Source of the DNA: Anaerolineaceae bacterium
Lineage (GTDB): Bacteria > Chloroflexota > Anaerolineae > Promineifilales > Promineifilaceae
Length of the DNA: 37,472 nucleotides
Reading direction: 5' to 3'
Assembly (NCBI GenBank): GCA_002699125.1
Contig: PABI01000154.1
Location: 1-37,472, forward strand
The notes under the pieces are model-generated. The model was given only the letters and a program-made list of their open reading frames with translations. It made no database searches and had not been told where the DNA came from. Positions within the stretch are counted from its first letter, which is position 1. Every line of letters starts with the position of its first letter. This document shows positions 8,027-15,239 of this stretch, one piece after another. A program made the position numbers and the translations under genes.

Positions 8027-8044
8027 GAATCACAATAAGGAAAG

Positions 8045-8075
8045 CAGCCACCCTTGCGGTGGCTGTCATTTTGTT
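8045..8075 (+). terminator. Likely terminator after the aldo/keto reductase gene
   Basis: CAGCCACC and GGTGGCTG form an 8-bp stem with loop CTTGC, followed by a T-rich run (TCATTTTGTTT). It overlaps the region just before the MFS start at 8080, so MFS expression may need a promoter within or after it, or read-through. Confidence 0.55.
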
Positions 8076-8079
8076 TGTC

Positions 8080-9216
8080 ATGGGAAATTCAGTTTTGTAT
8101 TCGCGGCGGCTCTCGCCGCAAACGACGGCAACTGGCCTGCTTAGTTTTGCCGTTATTGGCGCTTCACAGGCGATGTATGGTCCGGCTTTGCCCGGTTTTA
8201 CTGAGGCGTTTAATCTGCAACCTGGTGCCGCCGGTATGATTGTGAGTGCGCACAGCGCCGGAGCCGTGATTGGTGTGCTGAGTACGGTGCCGCTGGCGCG
8301 GCTGGCGGTTGCCCGTTACCGAGTGGGCGTTTCGTTTGCGTTTTTGCTGGCCGGTGCTTTGTTGATTGGCGCAGAGATGAGCTGGCCGCTGGTATTGTTG
8401 GGTGGGTGGGTTCTTGGCATCGGGTTTGGCACATTGGCGCTGGGGATTAACAGTTTGTACGCGGTGGGATACGGCCGTCGCAGCCCGGCAATGGTCAATT
8501 TACTCAATGCGATTTTTGGCATTGGCGGCATGTTAAGTCCACTGCTCTTTCTAGTCGATTTTGCCCACAGCGGCACGCCTTTTTACATTTTTGCGGGCGT
8601 AACGGCCGTTCTGCTGCCCCTTGCCTTCATGATGGATGATCGCTTGCCGGTGGTGTCTGTTGATGCGCCACGCCCGGGAAAGCGGCGCGGTATTTTACTG
8701 GCGTTTATGGTGCTTCTGGGGCTTGGTGTTGGTGTAGAGGCCAGCACGGTGGGGTATGCGGCCACGTATCTCATTTCGGTTGGCGTGTCTGCTGATGGGG
8801 CTACAACGGCAACCTCCTTCTTTTTTCTACTGTTTATGCTGGGTCGATTAGCCATCATTCCGGTTAGTATGCGAGTGAAATCGAATCAGATTGTGCTGGG
8901 CAGCCTGCTGTTTACCACGCTTTTGCTGGCGGTGGCCAACATTGGCCTCATTGCGCCAGTGGTGGTTGTGCTGCTAGGCGCCTCCATTGCGATTTATTTC
9001 CCCAACTGTTTTAACTGGCTAAACGAGGTATTTGGTGCGGCCAATGACACGGCCTACATGATGGCCGGTGCCCTGGTAGGCGGCATGTTGATTCCAGCAA
9101 TTGTGGCTCAAATTATTCCCTTGGTAGGGGAAATGGCTATCATGGGCATCATCGCCGGTGTGAGCCTGTTGGCGCTGGTGATGGCTGCTTTGATTAAAGT
9201 GCGTTTGGCCGAGTGA
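8080..9216 (+). CDS. MFS transporter
   Basis: 378 residues from the ATG at 8080; a GTG at 8059 is also possible. Neither has a good ribosome site, so the start is uncertain by some 20 residues. About twelve hydrophobic segments alternate with short loops over the whole length, with glycine/alanine-rich helices (for example GGWVLGIGFGTLALGINSLYA and the repeated GAxxGG pattern) and a central basic loop near residue 200 (RPGKRRG). This matches single-polypeptide major facilitator permeases of the sugar/nitrate/drug type, but no subfamily signature was recognised. It ends 6 bp before the first of two SRPBCC genes, suggesting that the three act on the same hydrophobic or aromatic compound. Confidence 0.88.
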   Translation: MGNSVLYSRRLSPQTTATGLLSFAVIGASQAMYGPALPGFTEAFNLQPGAAGMIVSAHSAGAVIGVLSTVPLARLAVARYRVGVSFAFLLAGALLIGAEMSWPLVLLGGWVLGIGFGTLALGINSLYAVGYGRRSPAMVNLLNAIFGIGGMLSPLLFLVDFAHSGTPFYIFAGVTAVLLPLAFMMDDRLPVVSVDAPRPGKRRGILLAFMVLLGLGVGVEASTVGYAATYLISVGVSADGATTATSFFFLLFMLGRLAIIPVSMRVKSNQIVLGSLLFTTLLLAVANIGLIAPVVVVLLGASIAIYFPNCFNWLNEVFGAANDTAYMMAGALVGGMLIPAIVAQIIPLVGEMAIMGIIAGVSLLALVMAALIKVRLAE

Positions 9217-9222
9217 GAGAAG

Positions 9223-9729
9223 ATGTTGTATCGGATTGAGCATGGTACAAACATTCAGGCGTCTGCCGAAATTGTGTGGCAGCACGTCACTGAGGTGGAC
9301 ATTGCCTCTTTTCATCATCCGGCTTACTTTAAGCTGCTGGGCATTCCCAAGCCGCTGCGGGCAGAGGTGACGCAGCCGGGGGTGGGGGGCAGGCGCGTGG
9401 CGTTTTTTGATAACGGCCGTACCTTCACCCAAAAAATCACCACCTGGCAGCCACACACGCAATATGACTTTACCTTCCGTGCCGATCCCGGTTTCCGTGT
9501 AGGCTATTTGCTCGATTTGTCCGCTGGCCCATTTCAAATGAAAGCCGGATCATATCGCATTGTCCCGGAGGGAGATGGCGTCCGCCTGATTCTGGTGAGC
9601 CAGTATGAACTGCACGGTTTTTGGGGCTGGTCTTTGGCCATCCCGGTGCGGCTGGTTCTGGATTTGTTCCAACGCTACTTACTGCGCGGCATCAAGGCCA
9701 ACGCGGAGCGGGACGCGGCCCATGCCTAA
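9223..9729 (+). CDS. SRPBCC (START/Bet v 1-like) protein 1
   Basis: 168 residues. The ATG follows the MFS stop by 6 bp, with GAGAGAAG just ahead. The pattern of an N-terminal beta strand with early helix (SAEIVWQHVTEVDIAS), a run of beta strands and a long C-terminal helix (IPVRLVLDLFQRYLLRGIKANAERDA) is that of the helix-grip SRPBCC fold, which binds hydrophobic ligands. No catalytic residues can be assigned. The gene overlaps the next SRPBCC gene by eight bases, so translation is coupled and a heterodimer is plausible. Confidence 0.8.
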   Translation: MLYRIEHGTNIQASAEIVWQHVTEVDIASFHHPAYFKLLGIPKPLRAEVTQPGVGGRRVAFFDNGRTFTQKITTWQPHTQYDFTFRADPGFRVGYLLDLSAGPFQMKAGSYRIVPEGDGVRLILVSQYELHGFWGWSLAIPVRLVLDLFQRYLLRGIKANAERDAAHA

Positions 9730-10180
9730 AGGCACGGTATCGGTGGAGGTTGTGGCAAGCTGCACGGCCGTTTTTAACCTGATTCACGATTACGGCCGTC
9801 GCCTGGAATGGGATACGCTGCTAAGCAAAGCCTGCTTGCTGGACGGAGCGACAGAAACTGGTTTGGGCGTGCGTTCCTTGTGTGTGGGCACCTGGCGCGG
9901 GATGTTCCTGCCATTGGAAACCGAGTATATTCGTTTTGAGCCGGGGCGGGTTGCTGCCGTTTCGCTCACCAACCGGCCGCCCTTTTTTGCCCATTTTGCT
10001 GCTACCATCCGCCACGAGCCTTTAAGCGAAACTCACTCACGCGTTACCTACACTTATTATTTTCGTGCCCGCCCCAAACTGATTGCCCCATTCCTCGAAC
10101 CGATCATGAATTTGCTGCTCAAACGGGAAACACAAAAGCGCCTCTATGCCTTGCAACGTTACCTCTCGTTGAATAATTGA
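9722..10180 (+). CDS. SRPBCC protein 2, overlapping the first
   Basis: 152 residues. The start ATG at 9722 lies inside the last codons of the upstream gene (overlap ATGCCTAA), so the longer open frame from 9605 is not used. The sequence has the polyketide-cyclase/SRPBCC layout: N-terminal strand (TVSVEVVASCTAVFNLIHDYGRRLEWD), beta strands through GTWRGMFLPLETEYIRFEPG, and a C-terminal helix with the motif PFLEPIMNLLLKRETQKRLYALQRYL typical of coenzyme-Q-binding-like SRPBCC proteins. The two copies differ strongly in sequence, so this is not a recent duplication. A ligand-binding or carrier role is inferred. Confidence 0.82.
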   Translation: MPKGTVSVEVVASCTAVFNLIHDYGRRLEWDTLLSKACLLDGATETGLGVRSLCVGTWRGMFLPLETEYIRFEPGRVAAVSLTNRPPFFAHFAATIRHEPLSETHSRVTYTYYFRARPKLIAPFLEPIMNLLLKRETQKRLYALQRYLSLNN

Positions 10181-10324
10181 ATCATCTCCTTGCATATTTT
10201 ACGATTGTTTGAAGTGATGATTTTTATAAGCCCGGTGTGAGCGTTTTTACAGATTTGGGCTTTCCTCTACGGCATAGTGACATTTAAGAATAAGCAAACA
10301 CCTTCTACTGAGCCACAATTATTT

Positions 10325-10350
10325 GCCCTTTACACTGATTTGTAAAGGGC
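10325..10350 (+). terminator. 10-bp-stem hairpin after the SRPBCC genes
   Basis: GCCCTTTACA and TGTAAAGGGC pair perfectly around a six-base loop, followed by CTTGCTTTG, which is only moderately T-rich. It is the main structure in the 270-bp gap 10181-10450 and probably ends the MFS-SRPBCC transcript. No convincing promoter for the next gene was seen there. Confidence 0.5.
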
Positions 10351-10450
10351 CTTGCTTTGAGCCATTTTCAATCTTGTAGAACCTCATTCATATATCAAGT
10401 TGGCAAATATACTGCTCGTTCGTTAGCGTATTTAGTAACGGACGGCAAAG

Positions 10451-12538
10451 GTGCATCAGCCAATCACTGTGTATTCTCGCCTAAAGACAACGCAAGAAGT
10501 CGTCTGGCTGCTTTTGGTAATGCTGACCCCGCTCTGGCTAAATTTATGGGGGCAGCAGCCATTTGAACTGCCGAAAGTGATGTTGGTACGAACGCTGGTT
10601 TGGCTGCTGGCCGGATTGTTTTTGGCGGATGCCTTCCTGAGATGCCGTTCACCCTGGCGAATTTGGGCAAACAATCCACTTTCTGGACCGGTGGCGCTCC
10701 TGGCGCTGGTGCTGCTGGTGACGACGGTTACGGCCGTAAATCCCCGTTTAAGCTTATGGGGCAGTTACGAGCGAAGCCAGGGTGCCGTGACCCTGCTCAC
10801 CTACCTGCTGCTTTTGCTGCTGGCGGTCGATCATTTTCGCACTGTGTGGCAAGCCAAACGATTGCTAACGGCCGTGGTGCTTACCAACATCCCACTTGTT
10901 TTGTTTGGCCTGGCCCAGGCGGTTGGCTGGAATCCTTTTTACCTTGTCAGCGATGCCCGGTCACCGGTTTTTGCCACGCTGGGACGGGCCAATTTCCTGG
11001 GGGCATATCTGGCGATGTTGGTGCCCTTGACGGCTGGTTTTGCCTTAATGGCGCAGCAGCGGCGCGAGCGTGTTGCCTGGTATGTCTTATTCGTGGCGGA
11101 ACTTGGCGTAATCGGATTGACGCTGGCGCGTGGGGCCTGGTTGGCAACGGCCGTTTCCCTCTCCCTCTTTACCGTGTTGTGGTGGGGCAGGCAGTTGCTT
11201 CGCCGGTGGCGCCGGCTGGCCTGGAGCGGGCTGGGGCTGCTCAGTTTGAGTGGACCACTGGCGGTTTTGTGGCTGGGACAGCAGCAGATTGATTCTACCG
11301 CTGCCCGGTTGGCCATCTGGCAGGGCACATTGAAGTTGATTGGGGAACGGCCGTTCCTGGGTTATGGGGCCGATTCGCTGGGGCTGATCTTCCCCCGTGT
11401 TTATCCACCTGAGCTGGTTTATTACCAGGGGCGCGACTTCTTTGTAGACCGGGCGCACAATCTATTCCTCGATTGGACCTTAATGGCGGGAATTCCCGGA
11501 CTGCTGGCTTTTTCTCTGCTGCTGTTTTTATTTTTTCTCACCATGCACCGCGCGCTGCGCCAGCCGCAGCCAGCAGAAAAACGGATATTGCTCAGCGCCA
11601 TTGTGGCTGCTGTGGTGGCGAACACAATTAACAATCTGGTCAGCTTCGATGTGACACCTACGGCTACTGCTCTCTGGCTGTTGATGGGCTTGGGTATTGC
11701 GCTGACACTGCCGCCGCGTTTGCCTGCTGTAGAAATAGCAAAACGGCCGCAGGGCCAATGGGCGCTGTTGGGAGTGTTGGTCGCGGTTTGGGGAATAGCC
11801 GTCTGGCAGGCGAACGGCCGTCCGCTTGCGGCCGATGTGCTGGCCCGGCAGGCAAATCGACTGGTACAGGTAGACGATGTGGCTCAGGCCACGGCAGCCG
11901 TGGAAAATGCAGCAGCGCTTTGGCCGGCTGAACCGGCGCATTACTTGCTGTTGGGGCAGATGTACTGGCGGCAGGCCGCAGCCAACCCGGCGGAGGCATC
12001 CATCTGGCTGACGCAGGCCGAGGCAGCGATGCAGACCGCCCTGCAATTACGGCCGCATGATGCCTTTCTGTGGCTGCACCTGGCCGAATTCCAGGCGGCC
12101 GCTGCCCGGCAGTTTGGTTATGGCACTCCTGCTCTGGCCAATGAAGCTTACCAGCGGGCGCTCGATCTGGCTCCTAACCATGCCATTGTCTATGTTGCCT
12201 GGGGGCGGGCTCGCCTGGTCAACGACGATGTGGCCACGGCCGCTGCTTTACTGCGCCAGGCAGTGAAGCTGGATGCCAGCAGCGGTGAGGCTTATATCCA
12301 TTTGGGCGCGGCGGAACTGGCCCTGGGTCGTGTGGCAGTGGCGCTGGCCGATTACCAGGAAGCAGTGCGTTTGCTGCCAGAGTCAGCGGCGGCGTATGCT
12401 GGGCTGGCGGCGTGTTACTGGCAGTTGGATCAGCCAGAAGCGGCGCAGCAGGCAGCAGCAGAAGCACTGCGACTTAACCCGCAAAATGGGCAGGCAACGG
12501 CCGTTCTCTTACGCGGAATAATCCGCAAAGGAAGGTAG
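10451..12538 (+). CDS. O-antigen ligase/Wzy_C membrane protein with C-terminal TPR domain
   Basis: 695 residues from a GTG at 10451 with a weak purine stretch ahead. About twelve transmembrane helices fill residues 15-450. The Wzy_C-type region lies at about 200-330, with the long periplasmic loop containing ERPFLGYGADSLGLIFPRVYP and the RAHNLFLDWTLMAGIPG motif (conserved His-Asn and Gly). Residues about 455-690 form tetratricopeptide repeats outside the membrane (for example ALQLRPHDAFLWLHLAEF and AYQRALDLAPNHAIVYVAWGRARL). Proteins of this build ligate or polymerise glycans, either onto lipid or as O-oligosaccharyltransferases onto proteins. Two secreted-protein genes follow at 5 and 9 bp, which favours a surface-protein substrate, but that is inference. 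Cannot distinguish ligase, polymerase or protein glycosyltransferase. Confidence 0.88.
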   Translation: MHQPITVYSRLKTTQEVVWLLLVMLTPLWLNLWGQQPFELPKVMLVRTLVWLLAGLFLADAFLRCRSPWRIWANNPLSGPVALLALVLLVTTVTAVNPRLSLWGSYERSQGAVTLLTYLLLLLLAVDHFRTVWQAKRLLTAVVLTNIPLVLFGLAQAVGWNPFYLVSDARSPVFATLGRANFLGAYLAMLVPLTAGFALMAQQRRERVAWYVLFVAELGVIGLTLARGAWLATAVSLSLFTVLWWGRQLLRRWRRLAWSGLGLLSLSGPLAVLWLGQQQIDSTAARLAIWQGTLKLIGERPFLGYGADSLGLIFPRVYPPELVYYQGRDFFVDRAHNLFLDWTLMAGIPGLLAFSLLLFLFFLTMHRALRQPQPAEKRILLSAIVAAVVANTINNLVSFDVTPTATALWLLMGLGIALTLPPRLPAVEIAKRPQGQWALLGVLVAVWGIAVWQANGRPLAADVLARQANRLVQVDDVAQATAAVENAAALWPAEPAHYLLLGQMYWRQAAANPAEASIWLTQAEAAMQTALQLRPHDAFLWLHLAEFQAAAARQFGYGTPALANEAYQRALDLAPNHAIVYVAWGRARLVNDDVATAAALLRQAVKLDASSGEAYIHLGAAELALGRVAVALADYQEAVRLLPESAAAYAGLAACYWQLDQPEAAQQAAAEALRLNPQNGQATAVLLRGIIRKGR

Positions 12539-12543
12539 TAGAC

Positions 12544-14031
12544 ATGAAAGCAAAAAAGGTCTCTTTTATCGTGGGCGTGATTGTTATTTTGGTGCTGGCC
12601 GCGGGCGTGGCCGGCGCTATTCCCAACCAGCAGCCGGAAGCACCCTCTGCCGTGACGGCGGCCGTTACCAGCGGCATCAGCTACCAGGGGCGGCTAACCA
12701 GCCCAGGTGGATCACCCTTGAACGGCAGTTACACGATGCGGTTTGTGGTTTATGATGCGGCCGTAGCCGGCACTGCCCTGTGGGACAGCGGCAACATGAA
12801 TGTAGCCGTGGCCAATGGCTTGTTTACCGTTATTTTGGGGGTTGATCAGTCTGATTTTAACGGTCAGGCCGTCTGGCTGAGTATCATTGTGGATGGCGAA
12901 ACCTTGTCGCCCCGTCAGGAGATTTTACCCGCGCCTTATGCCCTCAGCTTGCGCCCAGGAGCTGATATGGAAAGCGATGCCATTGGCTCCACCGATGCCA
13001 TTCTGGCCGGCTACGCGCCAGCCACAGGCACTGCTCTGTATGCCAATGCCAATGGTGGCGTGGGGCTCTTTGGTGACAGTGAGCAAAGCTACGGCGTTTG
13101 GGGGACAAGCGACAGCAGTTGGGGCGGCTACTTTACCAGCCAGGACGGCTATGGCCTGCGGGTAGATACCAACGGCACCGATCATTATGATCATGGTGCC
13201 TACATTACTTCTGAACAAGGTTATGCTGTCTATGCCCAAAGCACCAACAACATGGCGGTACGTGGGGAAGCGGGCAACATTACCGGACTGAATCAGCCTT
13301 TGGGTCCGGTAGGTTTAGTGGGGATTGGTGCCAGCCGTGGAGCGTATGGTTCTAGCGGTAATGGCAGCGGCGTGTATGGTACCAGCGATGCAAATTATGG
13401 GATGTGGGGGCAAAGTGAAACCTATCGTGGGGTTACAGGTCGCACGGATCGTGAAGATAACAATTATGGTTTTTATACACCTGATAATCTTTATTCAGTA
13501 AATATCAATATGGCCGGATCGATGATGCAGGTAATGCAAAACAATGGGAAAGAATTGTTGTCCCCTGGTGATGTTGTGGTGTTTAATGGCATCAATGAAA
13601 TGGTGACAGCTGTTGACAGCCCAATTGTGCAGGTGAGCAAGGTCGGAGTAGCTGACAGTACGGCCGTTGCCGGTGTGGTCTACAGCCGTTTCAACATCGA
13701 CGCGGTTGATCCTGCTCTGGAATCACCTGACGGCACGACAAACCTTGATTGGGAAGTGCTTGATCCCACACCGGCAGGGGATGCCGCGCCAGGTGAATAT
13801 GTGCTGGTGGTGGTGCAGGGCGCAGCCCAGGTGAATGTGAGCGCATTGAGCAGCAGCATTCAGCCAGGCGATTTGCTGGCGACCAGCAGTACAGCAGGCA
13901 TGGCCAGTAAAGCATCTACGGTGAGTGTGAATGGGGTGGAAACGGCCGTTCCCGGCACGGTCTTTGGCAAAGCGTTAGAACCGGTAGACGGGACGCAAGA
14001 GATGATCTACGTCTACGTCACGTTACAGTAG
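12544..14031 (+). CDS. Secreted surface protein with tail-fibre-like repeats
   Basis: 495 residues; GGAAGG lies about ten bases before the ATG. Residues 1-25 are a signal peptide. Residues about 45-140 form a beta domain (ISYQGRLTSPGG, NGLFTVILG, ILPAPYALSL) seen at the N-terminus of many bacterial surface fibre proteins. Residues 155-310 contain aromatic/glycine repeats such as YGVWGTSDSSWGGYFTS and SGVYGTSDANYGMWGQS, a pattern of beta-helical or trimeric fibre repeats. The C-terminal domain (about 335-495) has VVVFNG, AVAGVV, IQPGDLLATSSTAGMASKA and VPGTVFGKALEP, a conserved ending of fibre-like surface proteins. It lies 5 bp after the Wzy/TPR gene and 9 bp before another secreted gene. Function: probably cell-surface filament or adhesin; not proven. 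Confidence 0.85.
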   Translation: MKAKKVSFIVGVIVILVLAAGVAGAIPNQQPEAPSAVTAAVTSGISYQGRLTSPGGSPLNGSYTMRFVVYDAAVAGTALWDSGNMNVAVANGLFTVILGVDQSDFNGQAVWLSIIVDGETLSPRQEILPAPYALSLRPGADMESDAIGSTDAILAGYAPATGTALYANANGGVGLFGDSEQSYGVWGTSDSSWGGYFTSQDGYGLRVDTNGTDHYDHGAYITSEQGYAVYAQSTNNMAVRGEAGNITGLNQPLGPVGLVGIGASRGAYGSSGNGSGVYGTSDANYGMWGQSETYRGVTGRTDREDNNYGFYTPDNLYSVNINMAGSMMQVMQNNGKELLSPGDVVVFNGINEMVTAVDSPIVQVSKVGVADSTAVAGVVYSRFNIDAVDPALESPDGTTNLDWEVLDPTPAGDAAPGEYVLVVVQGAAQVNVSALSSSIQPGDLLATSSTAGMASKASTVSVNGVETAVPGTVFGKALEPVDGTQEMIYVYVTLQ

Positions 14032-14040
14032 GAGGCTGCG

Positions 14041-14325
14041 ATGAAAAAGAATCATTTTGCTGTCCTCCTGTTATTAATGGTTTTGTTGTTTGTGGTAGGT
14101 ACGGCCGTTGTGGCCCAATCCTCGGCCAATTTTGACTTGAGCTGGAACGTTATTGGCAACGGGGGTGGTGAAGCCAGCTCTGCCCGCTATGCAGTTTCTG
14201 GTACGGTGGGGCAGGGCGTGGTGGGGCAAACGGCCGTTAACAGCGCCAACTTCTCCCTGAACAGTGGCTACTGGACAGCCGGTTCTACCACACAAATTTA
14301 CTTACCCACTATCATCAAAAACTAG
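14041..14325 (+). CDS. Small secreted protein with C-terminal YLP tail
   Basis: 94 residues with GGAGG seven bases before the ATG. Residues 1-25 are a signal peptide ending VVA-QS. The mature part carries SSANFDLSWNVIGNGGGEASS, a repeat-like SGTVGQGVVGQT and SANFSLNSGYW, then a linker and the end IYLPTIIKN. The SSxxYxVSGTVGQ...SGYW segment and the hydrophobic YLP tail with a final basic residue are, from memory, common in secreted Chloroflexota proteins. The tail resembles a short sorting or anchoring signal, but no enzyme is known to me for it. Last gene of the operon, followed by a strong terminator. Confidence 0.85.
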   Translation: MKKNHFAVLLLLMVLLFVVGTAVVAQSSANFDLSWNVIGNGGGEASSARYAVSGTVGQGVVGQTAVNSANFSLNSGYWTAGSTTQIYLPTIIKN

Positions 14326-14351
14326 AACAGTCTGGGTTTTGCTCCTCGATG

Positions 14352-14390
14352 AGGGATCGGGCCTGTTTGGCTCGATCCCTTTATATTTTA
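14352..14390 (+). terminator. Rho-independent terminator of the glycan/secreted-protein operon
   Basis: A 12-bp stem (AGGGATCGGGCC with GGCTCGATCCCT, one G-U pair) encloses the loop TGTTT and is followed by TTATATTTTA. It lies 27 bp after the stop at 14325. Confidence 0.85.
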
Positions 14391-14428
14391 CCGGTATGAT
14401 TGGCTAAAAGAGGTGAAGTAAGAAATTC

Positions 14429-14830
14429 ATGATTGTGAATGAATCTGATTTCCCCCATCTTTTTGAGGAACACATCTGGTCTTGGGGACCAGTCAGAACG
14501 ATTTTTGAGCCTGTTGAACCACCTGCTGAGTTGGTGAGCAACATCAACATCGTGCCGTTTGATGACACTGGTTGGCTCATTGTGCGGCAGCAAATTGGCT
14601 GGGGAATTGTGGGGGGTACATTAGAGCCAGGTGAAACGTACATAGATGCCTTGAGACGAGAGTTGCTGGAGGAAGCCGGATGTGAACTGGTTAACTTTGA
14701 GATTATGGGGGCATTGCGCATGGAATTCTTAACTGAGCAGCCTTATCGTCCTCACTTGCCTTTTCCTCTTTCTTATCGCCTGGTAGGTGTCGAAGGCTGG
14801 AAAAGCGACCAGATGATGGGCCATTGTTAG
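14429..14830 (+). CDS. Nudix hydrolase, possibly C-terminally shortened
   Basis: 133 residues. The complete Nudix box is present: Gly63, Glu69, Arg77-Glu78, Glu81-Glu82, Gly84 (GGTLEPGETYIDALRRELLEEAGC). Such enzymes hydrolyse nucleoside diphosphates linked to other groups, with Mg2+ bound by the box glutamates. The protein ends soon after a strand (LSYRLVGVEG) with GWKSDQMMGHC, where relatives usually continue with another strand and a helix, so a premature stop or frameshift near 14810-14830 is possible. The ATG at 14429 has only a distant AGAGGTGAAG. The next gene begins 49 bp later. Confidence 0.8.
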   Translation: MIVNESDFPHLFEEHIWSWGPVRTIFEPVEPPAELVSNINIVPFDDTGWLIVRQQIGWGIVGGTLEPGETYIDALRRELLEEAGCELVNFEIMGALRMEFLTEQPYRPHLPFPLSYRLVGVEGWKSDQMMGHC

Positions 14831-14879
14831 CGGAAATATACAGATATGCCGCGATATTTCATGCTCGCAGGAGAATTAG

Positions 14880-15200
14880 GTGAGTTCTCAAACGCCTGGC
14901 TATACCTACATTTGGGAGTACACAGTTTGGCCAGAACATGCAGCTGATTTTGAACAAGCGTATGGTCCAAACGGTGCCTGGGTGGCGCTTTTTAAACGTG
15001 CCAGGGGCTATCTACGAACTGAACTTCACCGAGATCGGAACGTGCCCAATCGGTATGTGACAATTGATTATTGGGGCTCCCTGGCGGCGTGGCAGGCGTT
15101 TCGCGCCGCCTTTTCGGCCGAGTTTGAGGCGATTGACGCCCAATGTGGAAGTTTCACACAAGAAGAACGTGAGGTTGGACGGTTCACACCTCTGGCTTAA
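14880..15200 (+). CDS. ABM-like (antibiotic biosynthesis monooxygenase fold) protein
   Basis: 106 residues from a GTG at 14880 with AGGAG seven bases upstream. The start YTYIWEYTVWPEHAADFEQAYGPNGAWVALFKRARGYLRTEL, then VTIDYWGSLAAWQAFRAAF, matches the dimeric ferredoxin-like ABM/heme-degrading fold: strand, helix, strand pairs with aromatic residues facing the pocket. Small members act as monooxygenases, isomerases or heme-degrading enzymes; no iron-heme ligand can be assigned here. The gene is 22 bp upstream of the -10 box of the LAL regulator. Confidence 0.75.
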   Translation: MSSQTPGYTYIWEYTVWPEHAADFEQAYGPNGAWVALFKRARGYLRTELHRDRNVPNRYVTIDYWGSLAAWQAFRAAFSAEFEAIDAQCGSFTQEEREVGRFTPLA

Positions 15201-15224
15201 ACAACGGTTCCAATAATATCTGTG

Positions 15225-15230
15225 TATAAT
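15225..15230 (+). promoter_or_regulatory. -10 box of LAL regulator 1, leaderless start
   Basis: A perfect TATAAT ends 10 bases before the ATG at 15240, so transcription would begin one or two codons from the start and the mRNA would lack a ribosome site. No clear -35 is seen. Confidence 0.5.
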
Positions 15231-15239
15231 TGGCGTCCG

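Noticed and set aside
10600..11292. 230-aa plus frame inside the Wzy gene
   Set aside because: Overlaps a well-supported gene in another frame and matches no family; a high-GC shadow.
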